This document shows, one piece after another, positions 10,582-17,846 of a DNA stretch of 64,000 bases (positions are counted from its first letter, which is position 1; every line of letters begins with the position of its first letter). Origin of the DNA: Chryseomicrobium sp. FSL W7-1435 (GTDB lineage: Bacteria > Bacillota > Bacilli > Bacillales_A > Planococcaceae); assembly GCF_038595005.1 (NCBI RefSeq), contig NZ_CP151997.1, positions 1,178,001 through 1,242,000 of the forward strand, given 5' to 3'. The translations under genes and the position numbers were made by a program. Under the pieces are notes generated by a model. The model was not told the origin of the DNA. It searched no databases and was given only the letters and a program-made list of their open reading frames with translations.

Positions 10582-11453
10582 TTCAAGAAACATCAAACCC
10601 TACAACAGATATCGTCATCATCACTGGAATGTCAGGAGCAGGTAAATCAGTTGCTATTCAAAGTTTTGAAGATATGGGGTATTACTGCATCGACAATCTT
10701 CCGCCCGATTTACTCGCAACTTTTGTAGATCTACTTGTCGATTCTGATAAACAATTGCAAAAAATAGCATTAGTAATGGACGTTCGCGGTGGTGAAGTCT
10801 TTGGCCCGATTTCCAAAACGCTCAACCACTTGCAAGAAAGCCGAAACATCAGTCCCCGAATCTTGTTTTTAGAAGCAGACAATCAAACATTAGTAAGTCG
10901 CTATAAAGAATCTCGTCGTTCACACCCTCTAGCAAAATTGGGGTTACCACTCGAAGGGATCAGTAAAGAACGATTGATGCTCGAAGAGTTAAAAGGTCGT
11001 GCGCAACATATCATTGATACCTCTAGCTTAAAACCAAAGCAACTTCGCGAACAAATCGAACAGATTTTTTCTGGTGACCAACATACACCATTTATCATCA
11101 ACGTCATGTCATTTGGGTTCAAGCACGGCATGCCGATCGATGCCGATCTAGTATTCGATGTCCGTTTTCTTCCGAATCCATTCTATATTGAAGAATTACG
11201 TCCAATGTCAGGACGTGACCATGAAGTTTCGAGTTATGTGATGAAATGGTCAGAGACAAAAAAGCTTGTCGAAAAACTGACCGATTTATTTGAGTTTATG
11301 ATTCCGCATTATAAACGTGAAGGAAAAAGCCAATTAGTTATTGCATTTGGATGCACAGGTGGACAACACCGCTCTGTGACGCTTGCAGAATACTTTGGCG
11401 ACTACCTCAAAAAAGATGCACCAACGGTTATCAAGCACCGAGACGTGAAATGA
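10578..11453 (+). CDS. rapZ: RNase adapter / nucleotide-binding protein RapZ (YvcJ)
   Basis: A 291-residue P-loop protein with Walker A GMSGAGKS near residues 17-24 and the family C-terminal block [15 protein letters not shown]. In B. subtilis, YvcJ hydrolyses GTP/ATP; in enteric bacteria, RapZ binds small RNAs controlling glmS. Which role applies here cannot be told from sequence. It lies between yvcI (4-nt overlap) and yvcK, the invariant Firmicute arrangement. Confidence 0.93.
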   Translation: MIQETSNPTTDIVIITGMSGAGKSVAIQSFEDMGYYCIDNLPPDLLATFVDLLVDSDKQLQKIALVMDVRGGEVFGPISKTLNHLQESRNISPRILFLEADNQTLVSRYKESRRSHPLAKLGLPLEGISKERLMLEELKGRAQHIIDTSSLKPKQLREQIEQIFSGDQHTPFIINVMSFGFKHGMPIDADLVFDVRFLPNPFYIEELRPMSGRDHEVSSYVMKWSETKKLVEKLTDLFEFMIPHYKREGKSQLVIAFGCTGGQHRSVTLAEYFGDYLKKDAPTVIKHRDVK

Positions 11454-11472
11454 TAGATAGGAGGGCCATTCG

Positions 11473-12444
11473 TTGCCGAAGCAAACTGAACGTATAAAAG
11501 TCGTCGTTATCGGCGGCGGAACAGGCCTTTCTACGCTTTTGCGAGGCCTGAAAAAATTACCTGTAGATATTACGGCAATTGTTACAGTTGCAGATGATGG
11601 AGGAAGCTCTGGCAGACTGCGAGAAGATTACGATATTCCTCCTCCTGGAGATGTCCGCAATGTAATCGCAGCTCTTTCAGATGTAGAACCTATGGTAGAA
11701 GCGATGTTCCAATATCGTTTTAACCACTCGAAAGATTTAGAAGGTCACTCGCTTGGGAATTTGATGTTAGCCGCTCTCACGGATATTACGGGAGATTTTG
11801 GCTACGCGGTGAGCGAGATGAGTCGCGTTTTAAATATTAACGGCAAAGTTTTACCGGCAGCCAACCAAGTGGTCACTTTACACGCTGTCTATGAAGATGG
11901 AAGCATTGTGACAGGAGAGTCCAAAATTCCACTTGTAGATAAACCAATTCGCAGCGTGATGATTACGCCAGAAGATGTTAAGCCACTACCTGAAGCTGTG
12001 CAGGCCGTCCGAAAAGCAGACTTGATTGTTATAGGACCAGGATCTCTCTACACAAGCATCTTGCCTAACTTGCTAGTGACAGAAATTCAACATGAAATTC
12101 GTCAGTCTTCAGCACTTCGCGTCTACATGTGCAATTTGATGACGCAGGCAGGAGAAACTGAAAAATACAAGGCTTCTCACCATTTGCAGGCCATCTTGAA
12201 CCACACAGGTCCAGGATTGATCGATGTCGTGCTCGCCTCTGATATTGACCTACCCGATAGAGTCGTGAGTTCATATTCAGAAGAGCATGCAGCACCCGTT
12301 ATAGTGGATGCAGATAAGATTCAATCTCTCGGTATTGATGTGGTCCAACGAGACATCGCCATGGTACAAGAAGGTAGTGTTCGGCACAATGCTGAGAAAG
12401 TAGCGCTATGGCTTGTCTATGAAGCGCTAAATTATAAAAAGTGA
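11473..12444 (+). CDS. yvcK: YvcK/GlmR, regulator of carbon flow to the cell envelope
   Basis: A 323-residue CofD-like fold protein. The N-terminal VVVIGGGTGLSTLLRGLK nucleotide-binding loop, VADDGGSSGRLR and LGNLMLAALT are diagnostic. In Bacillus it binds UDP-GlcNAc and is required for growth on gluconeogenic carbon sources, affecting cell shape. Translation starts at TTG (11473) with AGGAGGG 7 nt upstream. Confidence 0.93.
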   Translation: MPKQTERIKVVVIGGGTGLSTLLRGLKKLPVDITAIVTVADDGGSSGRLREDYDIPPPGDVRNVIAALSDVEPMVEAMFQYRFNHSKDLEGHSLGNLMLAALTDITGDFGYAVSEMSRVLNINGKVLPAANQVVTLHAVYEDGSIVTGESKIPLVDKPIRSVMITPEDVKPLPEAVQAVRKADLIVIGPGSLYTSILPNLLVTEIQHEIRQSSALRVYMCNLMTQAGETEKYKASHHLQAILNHTGPGLIDVVLASDIDLPDRVVSSYSEEHAAPVIVDADKIQSLGIDVVQRDIAMVQEGSVRHNAEKVALWLVYEALNYKK

Positions 12445-12476
12445 AATGACAACTTCCGGAAAAGGGGGGAATGTAA

Positions 12477-13418
12477 ATGTCGTTCGCATCGGAAACAAAA
12501 AAAGAGATGACGCAGACCGAAGTAGACGCCTGCTGTGCACGGGCTGAGCTTGCCGCCATCATCCGCATGAACGGGACACTGGGATTCAGTAACAAGAATT
12601 TAAGTCTCGACATTCAAACGGAAAATGCGGCCATTGCTCGGCGCATCTATACGCTACTCAAAAGAGTCTACGCGATTAAAGTAGAACTTCTAGTTCGAAA
12701 AAAGATGAAATTAAAAAAGAACAACGTCTACATTACACGTATTCGTGAAGGCACACGGGAAATTTTGTCGGACCTTCGCATTATGAATGAAGGCTATGAA
12801 TTCTCAAATGAGATCCATCAAGACCTGATTTCAAACGAGTGTTGCAAGCGTTCTTACTTACGTGGAGCCTTTTTGGCGGGTGGCTCGGTCAATAATCCGG
12901 AAACCTCTTCCTACCACTTAGAAATTTATACATTGTACAAAGAACATAGTGATGCGCTTGTCCAATTAATGAATAGCTATGAGTTAAATGCGAAAACCAT
13001 TGAACGTAAAAAAGGATTTGTGGCATACTTAAAGGAAGCAGAGAAAATTGCTGACTTTTTAAGTTTAGTCGGCGCCCACCAGGCCCTTTTAAAATTTGAA
13101 GATGTCCGTATCATTCGTGATATGCGCAATAGTGTAAATCGCTTAGTCAATTGCGAGACGGCAAATTTAAATAAAACGATTGGTGCAGCACTAAGGCAGG
13201 TCGATAACATTCGCTATATTGAAAACGCTATCGGTCTTGATCAGTTACCTGAGAAGCTTCGGGAAATTGCTCGTCTTCGTGTGGAGTACCAAGATGTAAC
13301 GTTGAAAGAATTAGGTGACATGGTTTCAACGGGCACAGTCAGCAAGTCAGGTGTCAATCATCGACTGCGAAAACTAGATGAGATTGCTGAAGCATTGCGC
13401 AGAGGCGAAATGATTTGA
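12477..13418 (+). CDS. whiA: DNA-binding protein WhiA
   Basis: A 313-residue WhiA with the degenerate LAGLIDADG homing-endonuclease-like domain ([21 protein letters not shown] region) and a C-terminal helix-turn-helix ([23 protein letters not shown]). The catalytic acidic residues of true homing nucleases are not retained, as in the family. WhiA affects cell division and chromosome segregation in Bacillus and sporulation in Streptomyces. AAGGGGGG ribosome-binding site upstream; followed by crh. Confidence 0.93.
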   Translation: MSFASETKKEMTQTEVDACCARAELAAIIRMNGTLGFSNKNLSLDIQTENAAIARRIYTLLKRVYAIKVELLVRKKMKLKKNNVYITRIREGTREILSDLRIMNEGYEFSNEIHQDLISNECCKRSYLRGAFLAGGSVNNPETSSYHLEIYTLYKEHSDALVQLMNSYELNAKTIERKKGFVAYLKEAEKIADFLSLVGAHQALLKFEDVRIIRDMRNSVNRLVNCETANLNKTIGAALRQVDNIRYIENAIGLDQLPEKLREIARLRVEYQDVTLKELGDMVSTGTVSKSGVNHRLRKLDEIAEALRRGEMI

Positions 13419-13437
13419 CAGAGAGGATTTGGTTGCG

Positions 13438-13689
13438 ATGGAAAAAACGATGGATGTAGGATTATCGAATGGATTGCAAGCGCGTCAGGCGGCTCTGTTT
13501 GTTCAAGAGGCGAACCGCTTTGCGAGTGATATTTTCTTAGAAAAAGACGGTAAAAAAGTAAATGCTAAAAGTATTATGGGTATCATGAGCCTAGCAGTAG
13601 GCCGCGGGGAAGAAGTAGTCTTGTATGCAGATGGCTCTGACCAAGAAGCAGCAATCGACACACTTTCTAAATTCATAACTGAACAATAA
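13438..13689 (+). CDS. crh: Catabolite repression HPr-like protein Crh
   Basis: An 83-residue HPr-fold protein. The phospho-accepting histidine of HPr is replaced by Gln (GLQAR at residues 12-16), which defines Crh, while the HprK-phosphorylated serine is kept at residue 45 (NAKSIMGIMSL). Crh-Ser-P is a corepressor for CcpA. The ATG at 13438 is preferred because the GAGAGG at 13421-13426 is too close to the upstream TTG. The residue after GLQAR is Gln where B. subtilis has Pro. Confidence 0.92.
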   Translation: MEKTMDVGLSNGLQARQAALFVQEANRFASDIFLEKDGKKVNAKSIMGIMSLAVGRGEEVVLYADGSDQEAAIDTLSKFITEQ

Positions 13690-13695
13690 ACAAAA

Positions 13696-13723
13696 AGCAT
13701 CCGAAAAAACGGATGCTTTTTTT
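13696..13723 (+). terminator. Terminator after crh
   Basis: AGCATCCG (13696-13703) / CGGATGCT (13710-13717), A-rich 6-nt loop, then a T-run. Strong intrinsic terminator closing the yvcI-crh operon. Confidence 0.9.
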
Positions 13724-13769
13724 GACAAAAACAAAACCACCTACCAGCAAAAGCTGACAGATGGTGATA

Positions 13770-13841
13770 CGCCCCCGGAGAGAATCGAACTCCCATCTCA
13801 AGAACCGGAATCTTACGTCATATCCATTAAACTACGGGGGC
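13770..13841 (-). tRNA. tRNA-Arg (anticodon CCG)
   Basis: On the minus strand a 72-nt cloverleaf: acceptor GCCCCCG pairs with CGGGGGC, anticodon stem TAAGA/TCTTG with loop TTCCGGT giving anticodon CCG, T-loop TTCGATT, discriminator G. CCA is not encoded. It is a single tRNA convergent with crh and divergent from clpP, as in related genomes. Confidence 0.93.
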
Positions 13842-13907
13842 AAGCGACTTTATTATTATAGCTTTCAAGTATTCAAAAAACAACAGTCAAAAAAACAATG
13901 CAACAAA

Positions 13908-13938
13908 TTTGACCTTTCTTGACCTTCATGTGTATCAT
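13908..13938 (+). promoter_or_regulatory. CtsR-type operator overlapping the clpP promoter
   Basis: The direct repeat TTTGACC-TTTC-TTGACC (13908-13924) matches, on the opposite strand, the CtsR heptad operator (GGTCAAA-type repeats) with one mismatch. The first TTGACC (13909-13914) can act as -35, with TATCAT (13933-13938) as -10 at 18 bp. The operator covers the -35, as expected for repression of heat-shock protease genes. Confidence 0.75.
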
Positions 13939-13995
13939 AAACATACAACCAGCAGGTTTCACATAACCTAATACTAAAAATCGGAGGAATGAACA

Positions 13996-14592
13996 ATGAA
14001 CTTAATTCCAACAGTTATTGAACAGACAAACCGTGGCGAGCGTGCCTACGATATTTATTCACGTCTTCTGAAAGACCGCATCATCCTACTAGGAAGTGCT
14101 ATTGATGACAACGTAGCTAACTCAATCGTTGCTCAGCTCCTTTTCCTAGAAGCTGAAGATCCAGAGAAAGACATCTCTATCTACATCAACAGCCCAGGCG
14201 GAAGCATCACGGCTGGTATGGCGATCTATGACGTTATGCAATTCATCAAGCCAGACGTGCAAACAGTTTGTATCGGTATGGCTGCTTCAATGGGATCATT
14301 CCTATTAGCTGCAGGTACTAAAGGCAAGCGTTACTCTCTTCCAAATGCTGAAGTCATGATTCACCAACCACTTGGTGGCGCACAAGGACAAGCAACGGAA
14401 ATCGAAATCGCAGCAAAACGCATCTTGTTCCTACGTGAAAAGTTAAACCAAATCTTATCTGAGCGTACAGGTCAGCCAATCGACGTAATCGCTAAAGATA
14501 CAGACCGTGATAACTTCATGACGGCAGAACGCGCGAAAGAATACGGTCTTGTGGATCACATTATCGACCGCAGCGAAAAGAAAAAAGACTAA
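13996..14592 (+). CDS. clpP: ATP-dependent Clp protease proteolytic subunit ClpP
   Basis: A 198-residue serine peptidase with the catalytic triad Ser98 (GMAASMG), His123 (MIHQPL) and Asp172. It assembles into tetradecamers and degrades substrates delivered by ClpC, ClpX or ClpE. The sequence is full length and highly conserved. It is monocistronic: its own CtsR-type promoter lies upstream and a strong terminator starts 13 nt after the stop. RBS GGAGGA. Confidence 0.97.
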   Translation: MNLIPTVIEQTNRGERAYDIYSRLLKDRIILLGSAIDDNVANSIVAQLLFLEAEDPEKDISIYINSPGGSITAGMAIYDVMQFIKPDVQTVCIGMAASMGSFLLAAGTKGKRYSLPNAEVMIHQPLGGAQGQATEIEIAAKRILFLREKLNQILSERTGQPIDVIAKDTDRDNFMTAERAKEYGLVDHIIDRSEKKKD

Positions 14593-14604
14593 TCTTAAAT
14601 TTGG

Positions 14605-14631
14605 AACACCGCCTAGTGCGGTGTTTTTTTA
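14605..14631 (+). terminator. Terminator after clpP
   Basis: AACACCGC (14605-14612) / GCGGTGTT (14618-14625), loop CTAGT, followed by a T-run. Confidence 0.9.
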
Positions 14632-14691
14632 TGGGGTGGACGAGGCGGGGAGGAATTAGTTTCCATAAAATGACTTCGTCTCATTAAAATT

Positions 14692-14763
14692 GCGATATGT
14701 CCGATAAATCCTCTTTTCATCCTAAGAAAACCCGGATATGTCCAACAAATCCTCGTTTCATCC
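14692..14763. repeat. Two-unit imperfect tandem repeat, ~40 bp period
   Basis: Units beginning GCGATATGTCC (14692) and CGGATATGTCC (14733) share GATATGTCC-AAATCCTC-TTTCATCC. They resemble the short degenerate units at 16768-16905 in style. They lie in the clpP-lemA gap, which otherwise holds only the promoter below. Confidence 0.6.
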
Positions 14764-14773
14764 CATGAACTTT

Positions 14774-14801
14774 TGAAACAAATCGACGGCTCGTTCGTAT
14801 A
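14774..14801 (+). promoter_or_regulatory. ECF sigma (sigma-W-type) promoter for lemA
   Basis: TGAAAC (14774-14779), exactly 16 bp, then CGTATA (14796-14801). This is the consensus for B. subtilis sigma-W and overlaps sigma-M/X/V specificity. It lies 68 nt before the lemA start. Envelope-stress control of lemA-type genes is biologically reasonable. Confidence 0.7.
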
Positions 14802-14868
14802 AAAAGAGTAGGTTTCATTTCTCTAGAAAATAGGGGAAAGTAAACTAGATAAAGAAAGGTGGATGTCC

Positions 14869-15447
14869 ATGAAAAAAATGCTCGTGCCCATTCTAATAGT
14901 AGTTGGTATCATCGTACTTATCGCAGCACTTCTTATTCCGAGCTACAACGGGTTCGTCGACTCTAACGAAAACGTAAACCAATCGTATGCTCAAGTAGAG
15001 ACACAATTACAACGTCGTGTTGATTTAATTCCAAACTTAGTAGAAACCGTGAAAGGTTTTGCTGAACAAGAACGTGAAATCTTAACAGAAATCGCAGATG
15101 CTCGCGCTCGACTTGCTGGTGCAGATTCACCGACAGAACAGGCGGAAGCAGACAGCGAACTTGGTGGCGCGTTATCTCGCTTATTAGTGATCGTTGAAAA
15201 TTATCCAGATTTAAAATCTGATGCCAACTTCCGTCAACTGATGGATGAACTAGCTGGCACTGAAAATCGCTTATCAGTTGCTCGTCAGGATTACAATGAA
15301 TCTGTGTCCTTACACAACCGCAAAGTAAATCGTATGCCAGGGGCCTTAATGGCAGGAATTTTTGGATTTGATGAGCGTGAATACTTTGAAGCAGAAGATG
15401 GTGCTGAGGAAGCTCCAGAGGTCGACTTTGGAAGTGATGGCGAATGA
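14869..15447 (+). CDS. lemA: LemA family protein
   Basis: A 192-residue protein with one N-terminal membrane segment (VPILIVVGIIVLIAALLIP) and a helical body. Family signatures include the QVETQLQRRVDLIPNLVETVKGFA stretch and NRKVNRMPGALMAGIFGF near the C terminus; the tail is acidic. The molecular role of LemA is not defined. The second ATG (14869) is chosen because GGTGG at 14858-14862 is too close to the ATG at 14863. It overlaps the TPM gene by 4 nt, a common pairing. Confidence 0.9.
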   Translation: MKKMLVPILIVVGIIVLIAALLIPSYNGFVDSNENVNQSYAQVETQLQRRVDLIPNLVETVKGFAEQEREILTEIADARARLAGADSPTEQAEADSELGGALSRLLVIVENYPDLKSDANFRQLMDELAGTENRLSVARQDYNESVSLHNRKVNRMPGALMAGIFGFDEREYFEAEDGAEEAPEVDFGSDGE

Positions 15448-16241
15448 TTCGCAAGCTATTTCTAGTAATATTTACTTTACTTCTAGTATTTCTTCCTACT
15501 ACTGTGTTTGCAGATGTTCCAGAACCTCTACCAGGAGAATCTTATGTACATGACTTTTACAATGTCATTCCAGAAGATGTAGAACAACATATTGAAAGTC
15601 TTGGGCTTGACCTTGACCAAGGCACTGGAGCACAGATTGTCGTAGTCACTGTCGAGTCACTCGAAGGACAAGATGAAAATAGTTACGCTGTCGAGTTGAT
15701 TCGCGAGTGGGGTATTGGTAGTGCAGATCAAAACAATGGACTAGTTTTCTTATTAGAGATGGATCCTAATAAAGCTGGCGACCGAGCTGTTTATATTGGT
15801 GTTGGCCAGGGACTTGAAGGTCGTCTTCCGGACGGAAAGATCGGACGCATCTTAGATGAATACACATTACCATTCCTAGAAGCAGGCGATGTTCCAGGAG
15901 CTGTCCAATCTACTTACGAAATGCTTTACCAAGAAGTTGCAGCAGAATACGAGTACACAGGTGAGCAAGTAGCACCAGCTCGTCCTTCCAGCAACGAAGG
16001 GGGCATCTCACCCTTTACCATTATCATGCTGGTCGTCATTTTCTACATTATCGTGACGATATTCAGTAACAATGGTAGTGGCGGAGGAGGTCCGCGCGGC
16101 CGAGGCGGTCGAGGAGGCGGTCCATTCATCTTTGGTCCTGGCATGGGAGGCGGCAAATCTTCCGGCGGTGGTCTCGGTGGCGGCTTCGGAGGCTTTGGCG
16201 GAGGAAGCTCAGGCGGAGGCGGTGCGGGTCGGGGATGGTAA
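15444..16241 (+). CDS. TPM-domain membrane protein (YgcG-like) with Gly-rich tail
   Basis: A 265-residue protein: signal peptide about 1-22 (MIRKLFLVIFTLLLVFLPTTVFA region), TPM domain about 25-165 (HDFYNVIPEDVEQHI..., GTGAQIVVVTVES, GIGSADQNNGLVFLLEM, GRLPDGKIGRILDEY), one transmembrane helix about 188-210 (FTIIMLVVIFYIIVTIF), then a Gly/Ser-rich tail. The TPM fold has been described as having phosphatase activity in plant TLP18.3 and occurs with LemA in many bacteria. It is translationally coupled to lemA and shares its ECF-type promoter. Envelope function is inferred. Confidence 0.87.
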   Translation: MIRKLFLVIFTLLLVFLPTTVFADVPEPLPGESYVHDFYNVIPEDVEQHIESLGLDLDQGTGAQIVVVTVESLEGQDENSYAVELIREWGIGSADQNNGLVFLLEMDPNKAGDRAVYIGVGQGLEGRLPDGKIGRILDEYTLPFLEAGDVPGAVQSTYEMLYQEVAAEYEYTGEQVAPARPSSNEGGISPFTIIMLVVIFYIIVTIFSNNGSGGGGPRGRGGRGGGPFIFGPGMGGGKSSGGGLGGGFGGFGGGSSGGGGAGRGW

Positions 16242-16480
16242 AGAAAGTGACACTCTACACTCGCAAGCAATGTCCATTATGTGTCGAAGGGAGAGCTATG
16301 CTTGACCTAGTCGCTGAAGATATTCCGTTGGAGATTACCGAAATCGATATTGAACAAGATGATGAAGCGCATGAAAAATACATGATCATGATTCCGGTGA
16401 TTGTGTATGAAGACACTATTATTCAATACGGTATTATTGATTACGCAACTCTTTATGAAGCATTGGACGATTCTGTCTGA
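16235..16480 (+). CDS. Glutaredoxin-like thioredoxin-fold protein
   Basis: An 81-residue thioredoxin-fold protein with a CPLC redox motif at residues 12-15 (TLYTRKQCPLCVEG) and the cis-Pro segment MIPVIVYED. It belongs to the small glutaredoxin-like (DUF836) group found next to various genes in Bacilli; the partner is unknown. The ATG overlaps the 3' end of the TPM gene by 7 nt, so it is probably the third gene of the lemA operon. A weak AAGCAT/ATGCTT hairpin with a T-run overlaps its stop codon (16458-16492). Confidence 0.82.
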   Translation: MVKKVTLYTRKQCPLCVEGRAMLDLVAEDIPLEITEIDIEQDDEAHEKYMIMIPVIVYEDTIIQYGIIDYATLYEALDDSV

Positions 16481-16492
16481 TGCTTTTTTTAT
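16458..16492 (+). terminator. Possible terminator at the end of the lemA operon
   Basis: AAGCAT (16458-16463) / ATGCTT (16480-16485) with a 16-nt loop, then a T-run. Short stem, overlapping the stop codon. Confidence 0.35.
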
Positions 16493-16517
16493 TTTAAATC
16501 CTTACGAAAGCTATTTA

Positions 16518-16765
16518 AATTGAATTTGAAATTCCTCCACCCAAAACACCGTTATCAAGAAAAATTTACTAAATCAGTTTAAGTGGAATTTGAAATCCCT
16601 CCACCCAGAACACCATTTCCTAGGGGAGTTTCTTCGAGCCTCCCCACGTCAGCCGAAAGAAGAGCGCTTTCGGCTGCGTTGCCGGGTCTCGGTGAAACTC
16701 AGCTGGCCTGGGAAATGGTAACCTGGCTTCCGGGATTTCAAATTAACTGAGTGAGTGGCCTAGAA
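16518..16765. repeat. Composite intergenic repeat, block A (copy 1)
   Basis: About 250 bp collinear with 59268-59512. It folds as nested arms: AATTTGAAATCCC (16587-16599) with GGGATTTCAAATT (16732-16744), then CCATTTCC with GGAAATGG, GAGTTTC with GAAACTC, and an inner hairpin AGCCGAAAG/CTTTCGGCT. The outer stem differs between the two copies by compensating changes. No ORF of note. The function is unknown: a structured RNA, a REP-like or a MITE-like element. Confidence 0.8.
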
Positions 16766-16767
16766 CC

Positions 16768-16905
16768 ATGATGAGCGATTAATCGAATCTGATGAGCGAT
16801 AAATTGATTGTGATGAAGGATTAAACAGTTTTGATGATCGAGTAAAATCCTGATGAGCGATTAATTGAATCTGATGAACGATAAATCGGTTCTGATGAGT
16901 GATAG
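16768..16905. repeat. Block B (copy 1): short degenerate GATGAGCGATTAA-type repeats
   Basis: At least six units of about 20-25 bp built on (T)GATGAGCGAT(A/T)AA plus variable 8-10 bp, e.g. near 16770, 16792, 16812, 16833, 16852, 16873 and 16893. Units recur at 59700-59815. The spacing and unit sequence vary, unlike CRISPR. Confidence 0.65.
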
Positions 16906-16916
16906 ACTCCTTTTAG

Positions 16917-17041
16917 GTGCCTGTCCCAAAAACGATTCTGACATTCATGACTATTCACTAAATATGCAATGCAAGGCCTCATTCTTATGTTGGGTATCGC
17001 ATAATCATAAACTACATTGGAATATTTTGTGGGACAGGCAC
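16917..17041. repeat. Miniature element M, copy 1 (GTGCCTGTCCC ends)
   Basis: 125 bp bounded by inverted ends GTGCCTGTCCCAAA and TTTGTGGGACAGGCAC. It shares ends and the internal ACATTCATGACTATTCA with copies at 33422-33547 and 40969-41087. No coding capacity. It lies between blocks B and C and is absent at the equivalent point of the second composite, so it was probably inserted later. Confidence 0.75.
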
Positions 17042-17069
17042 TATTTGGAAGGGCATCCCAATTTCTAGC

Positions 17070-17345
17070 AGCAATCTCGCTGACCTAAACTGTGAATGTT
17101 CACAACCTTAATCGAGCCTCGCGTTAGCGCAGCGATTTTCTAACTTTTAAACTCGAGCAGGCTGTGAAAGTTGCTGCTCCGGTAGAGGCAGAGCCGACAC
17201 GAAAACTTTGCAAGGCACCACTTCCTGAAAAAAAGAACTTCAACTAGCCAGATTCAACTGGAGAAGCTTGTGTAAGCTCGAACTAAGAAGATTCGCGCTG
17301 GGCCCGCTCGAACAGAGCGGGCCCAGTCCTTTTCGTTCTTACTTC
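17070..17345. repeat. Composite intergenic repeat, block C (copy 1)
   Basis: About 275 bp collinear with 59943-60216. Conserved islands are GCAATCTCGCTGACCTAAAC, GAGCCTCGCGTTAGCGCAGC, GTAGAGGCAGAGCCGAC and CGAACTAAGAAGATTCGCGC, separated by variable stretches. The 3' end carries a 12-bp hairpin CTGGGCCCGCTC (17298-17309) / GAGCGGGCCCAG (17315-17326) followed by TCCTTTT. In the other copy this stem has a different sequence but still pairs. It resembles a structured RNA with a terminator, but no known family is recognised. Confidence 0.75.
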
Positions 17346-17705
17346 GAACTTAAAAGCAAGCTTCGTAAGATGCATCAGGATTAGAAGAAGCTTTTGGCCC
17401 AGTCCTTTTCGTTCTTACTTCGACTTAAAAGCAAGCTTCGTAAGATGCATTAGAATTAGAAGAAGCTTTTGGCCCAGTCCTTTTCGTTCTTACTTCGAAC
17501 TTAAAAGCAAGCTTCGTAAGATGCATTAGAATTAGAAGAAGCTTTTGGCTCAGTCCTTTTCGTTCTTAATTTGAACTTAAAAGCAAGCTTCGTAAGATGC
17601 ATCCAGATCAGAAGAAGTTTCTAATCATTTTTAACTTGAACTTAAAAACAACCTTCGTAAGATGCATCAGGCCAATTAGAAGCTCCTAATTGTTCTTAAT
17701 TGAAA
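17324..17705. repeat. Block D (copy 1): ~76-bp tandem repeat, about five units
   Basis: Units start CAGTCCTTTTCGTTCTT at 17324, 17400, 17475 and 17551 (periods 76, 75, 76), with a more degenerate unit from about 17627 and a partial one to 17705. Each contains CTTAAAAGCAAGCTTCGTAA and AGAAGAAGCTTTT, whose AAAAGC/GCTTTT ends can pair. The first unit starts inside the block C hairpin. Degenerate units recur at 60199-60350. The array ends just before the cggR promoter region. Confidence 0.85.
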
Positions 17706-17749
17706 AATTTGAAGTGTTTACAATTGATTATTCCCGGGTAATCTATTAG

Positions 17750-17755
17750 TATAAA
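17750..17755 (+). promoter_or_regulatory. Candidate -10 for the cggR-glycolytic operon
   Basis: TATAAA at 17750-17755, about 30 bp upstream of the CggR-type operator; the -35 is unclear. Confidence 0.35.
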
Positions 17756-17783
17756 TGAGCAGGAACTATTTTTTTTGCACTGG

Positions 17784-17821
17784 TGGGAACAAAAAGTTAA
17801 CATCGGGACAAAAGTGTTCCC
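17784..17821 (+). promoter_or_regulatory. CggR-type operator
   Basis: Two direct half-sites, GGGAACAAAAAGTT (17784 on) and GGGACAAAAGTGTTCCC (17805-17821), between the putative -10 and the cggR start. This resembles the tandem CggR operator of B. subtilis, where CggR is released by fructose-1,6-bisphosphate. Autoregulation of the operon is inferred. Confidence 0.65.
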
Positions 17822-17846
17822 ATCAGATAGAGCAGGAGGTGTCCGA

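Noticed and set aside
16043-16270. Proline-rich minus-strand ORF opposite the TPM gene
   Set aside because: It is the complement of Gly-rich codons in the TPM gene tail.
16865-17068. 67-aa ORF in the 16.5-17.7 kb gap
   Set aside because: It lies across block B and element M; repeats, not coding sequence.
17324-17705. CRISPR array
   Set aside because: The whole 76-bp unit is repeated; there are no unique spacers.
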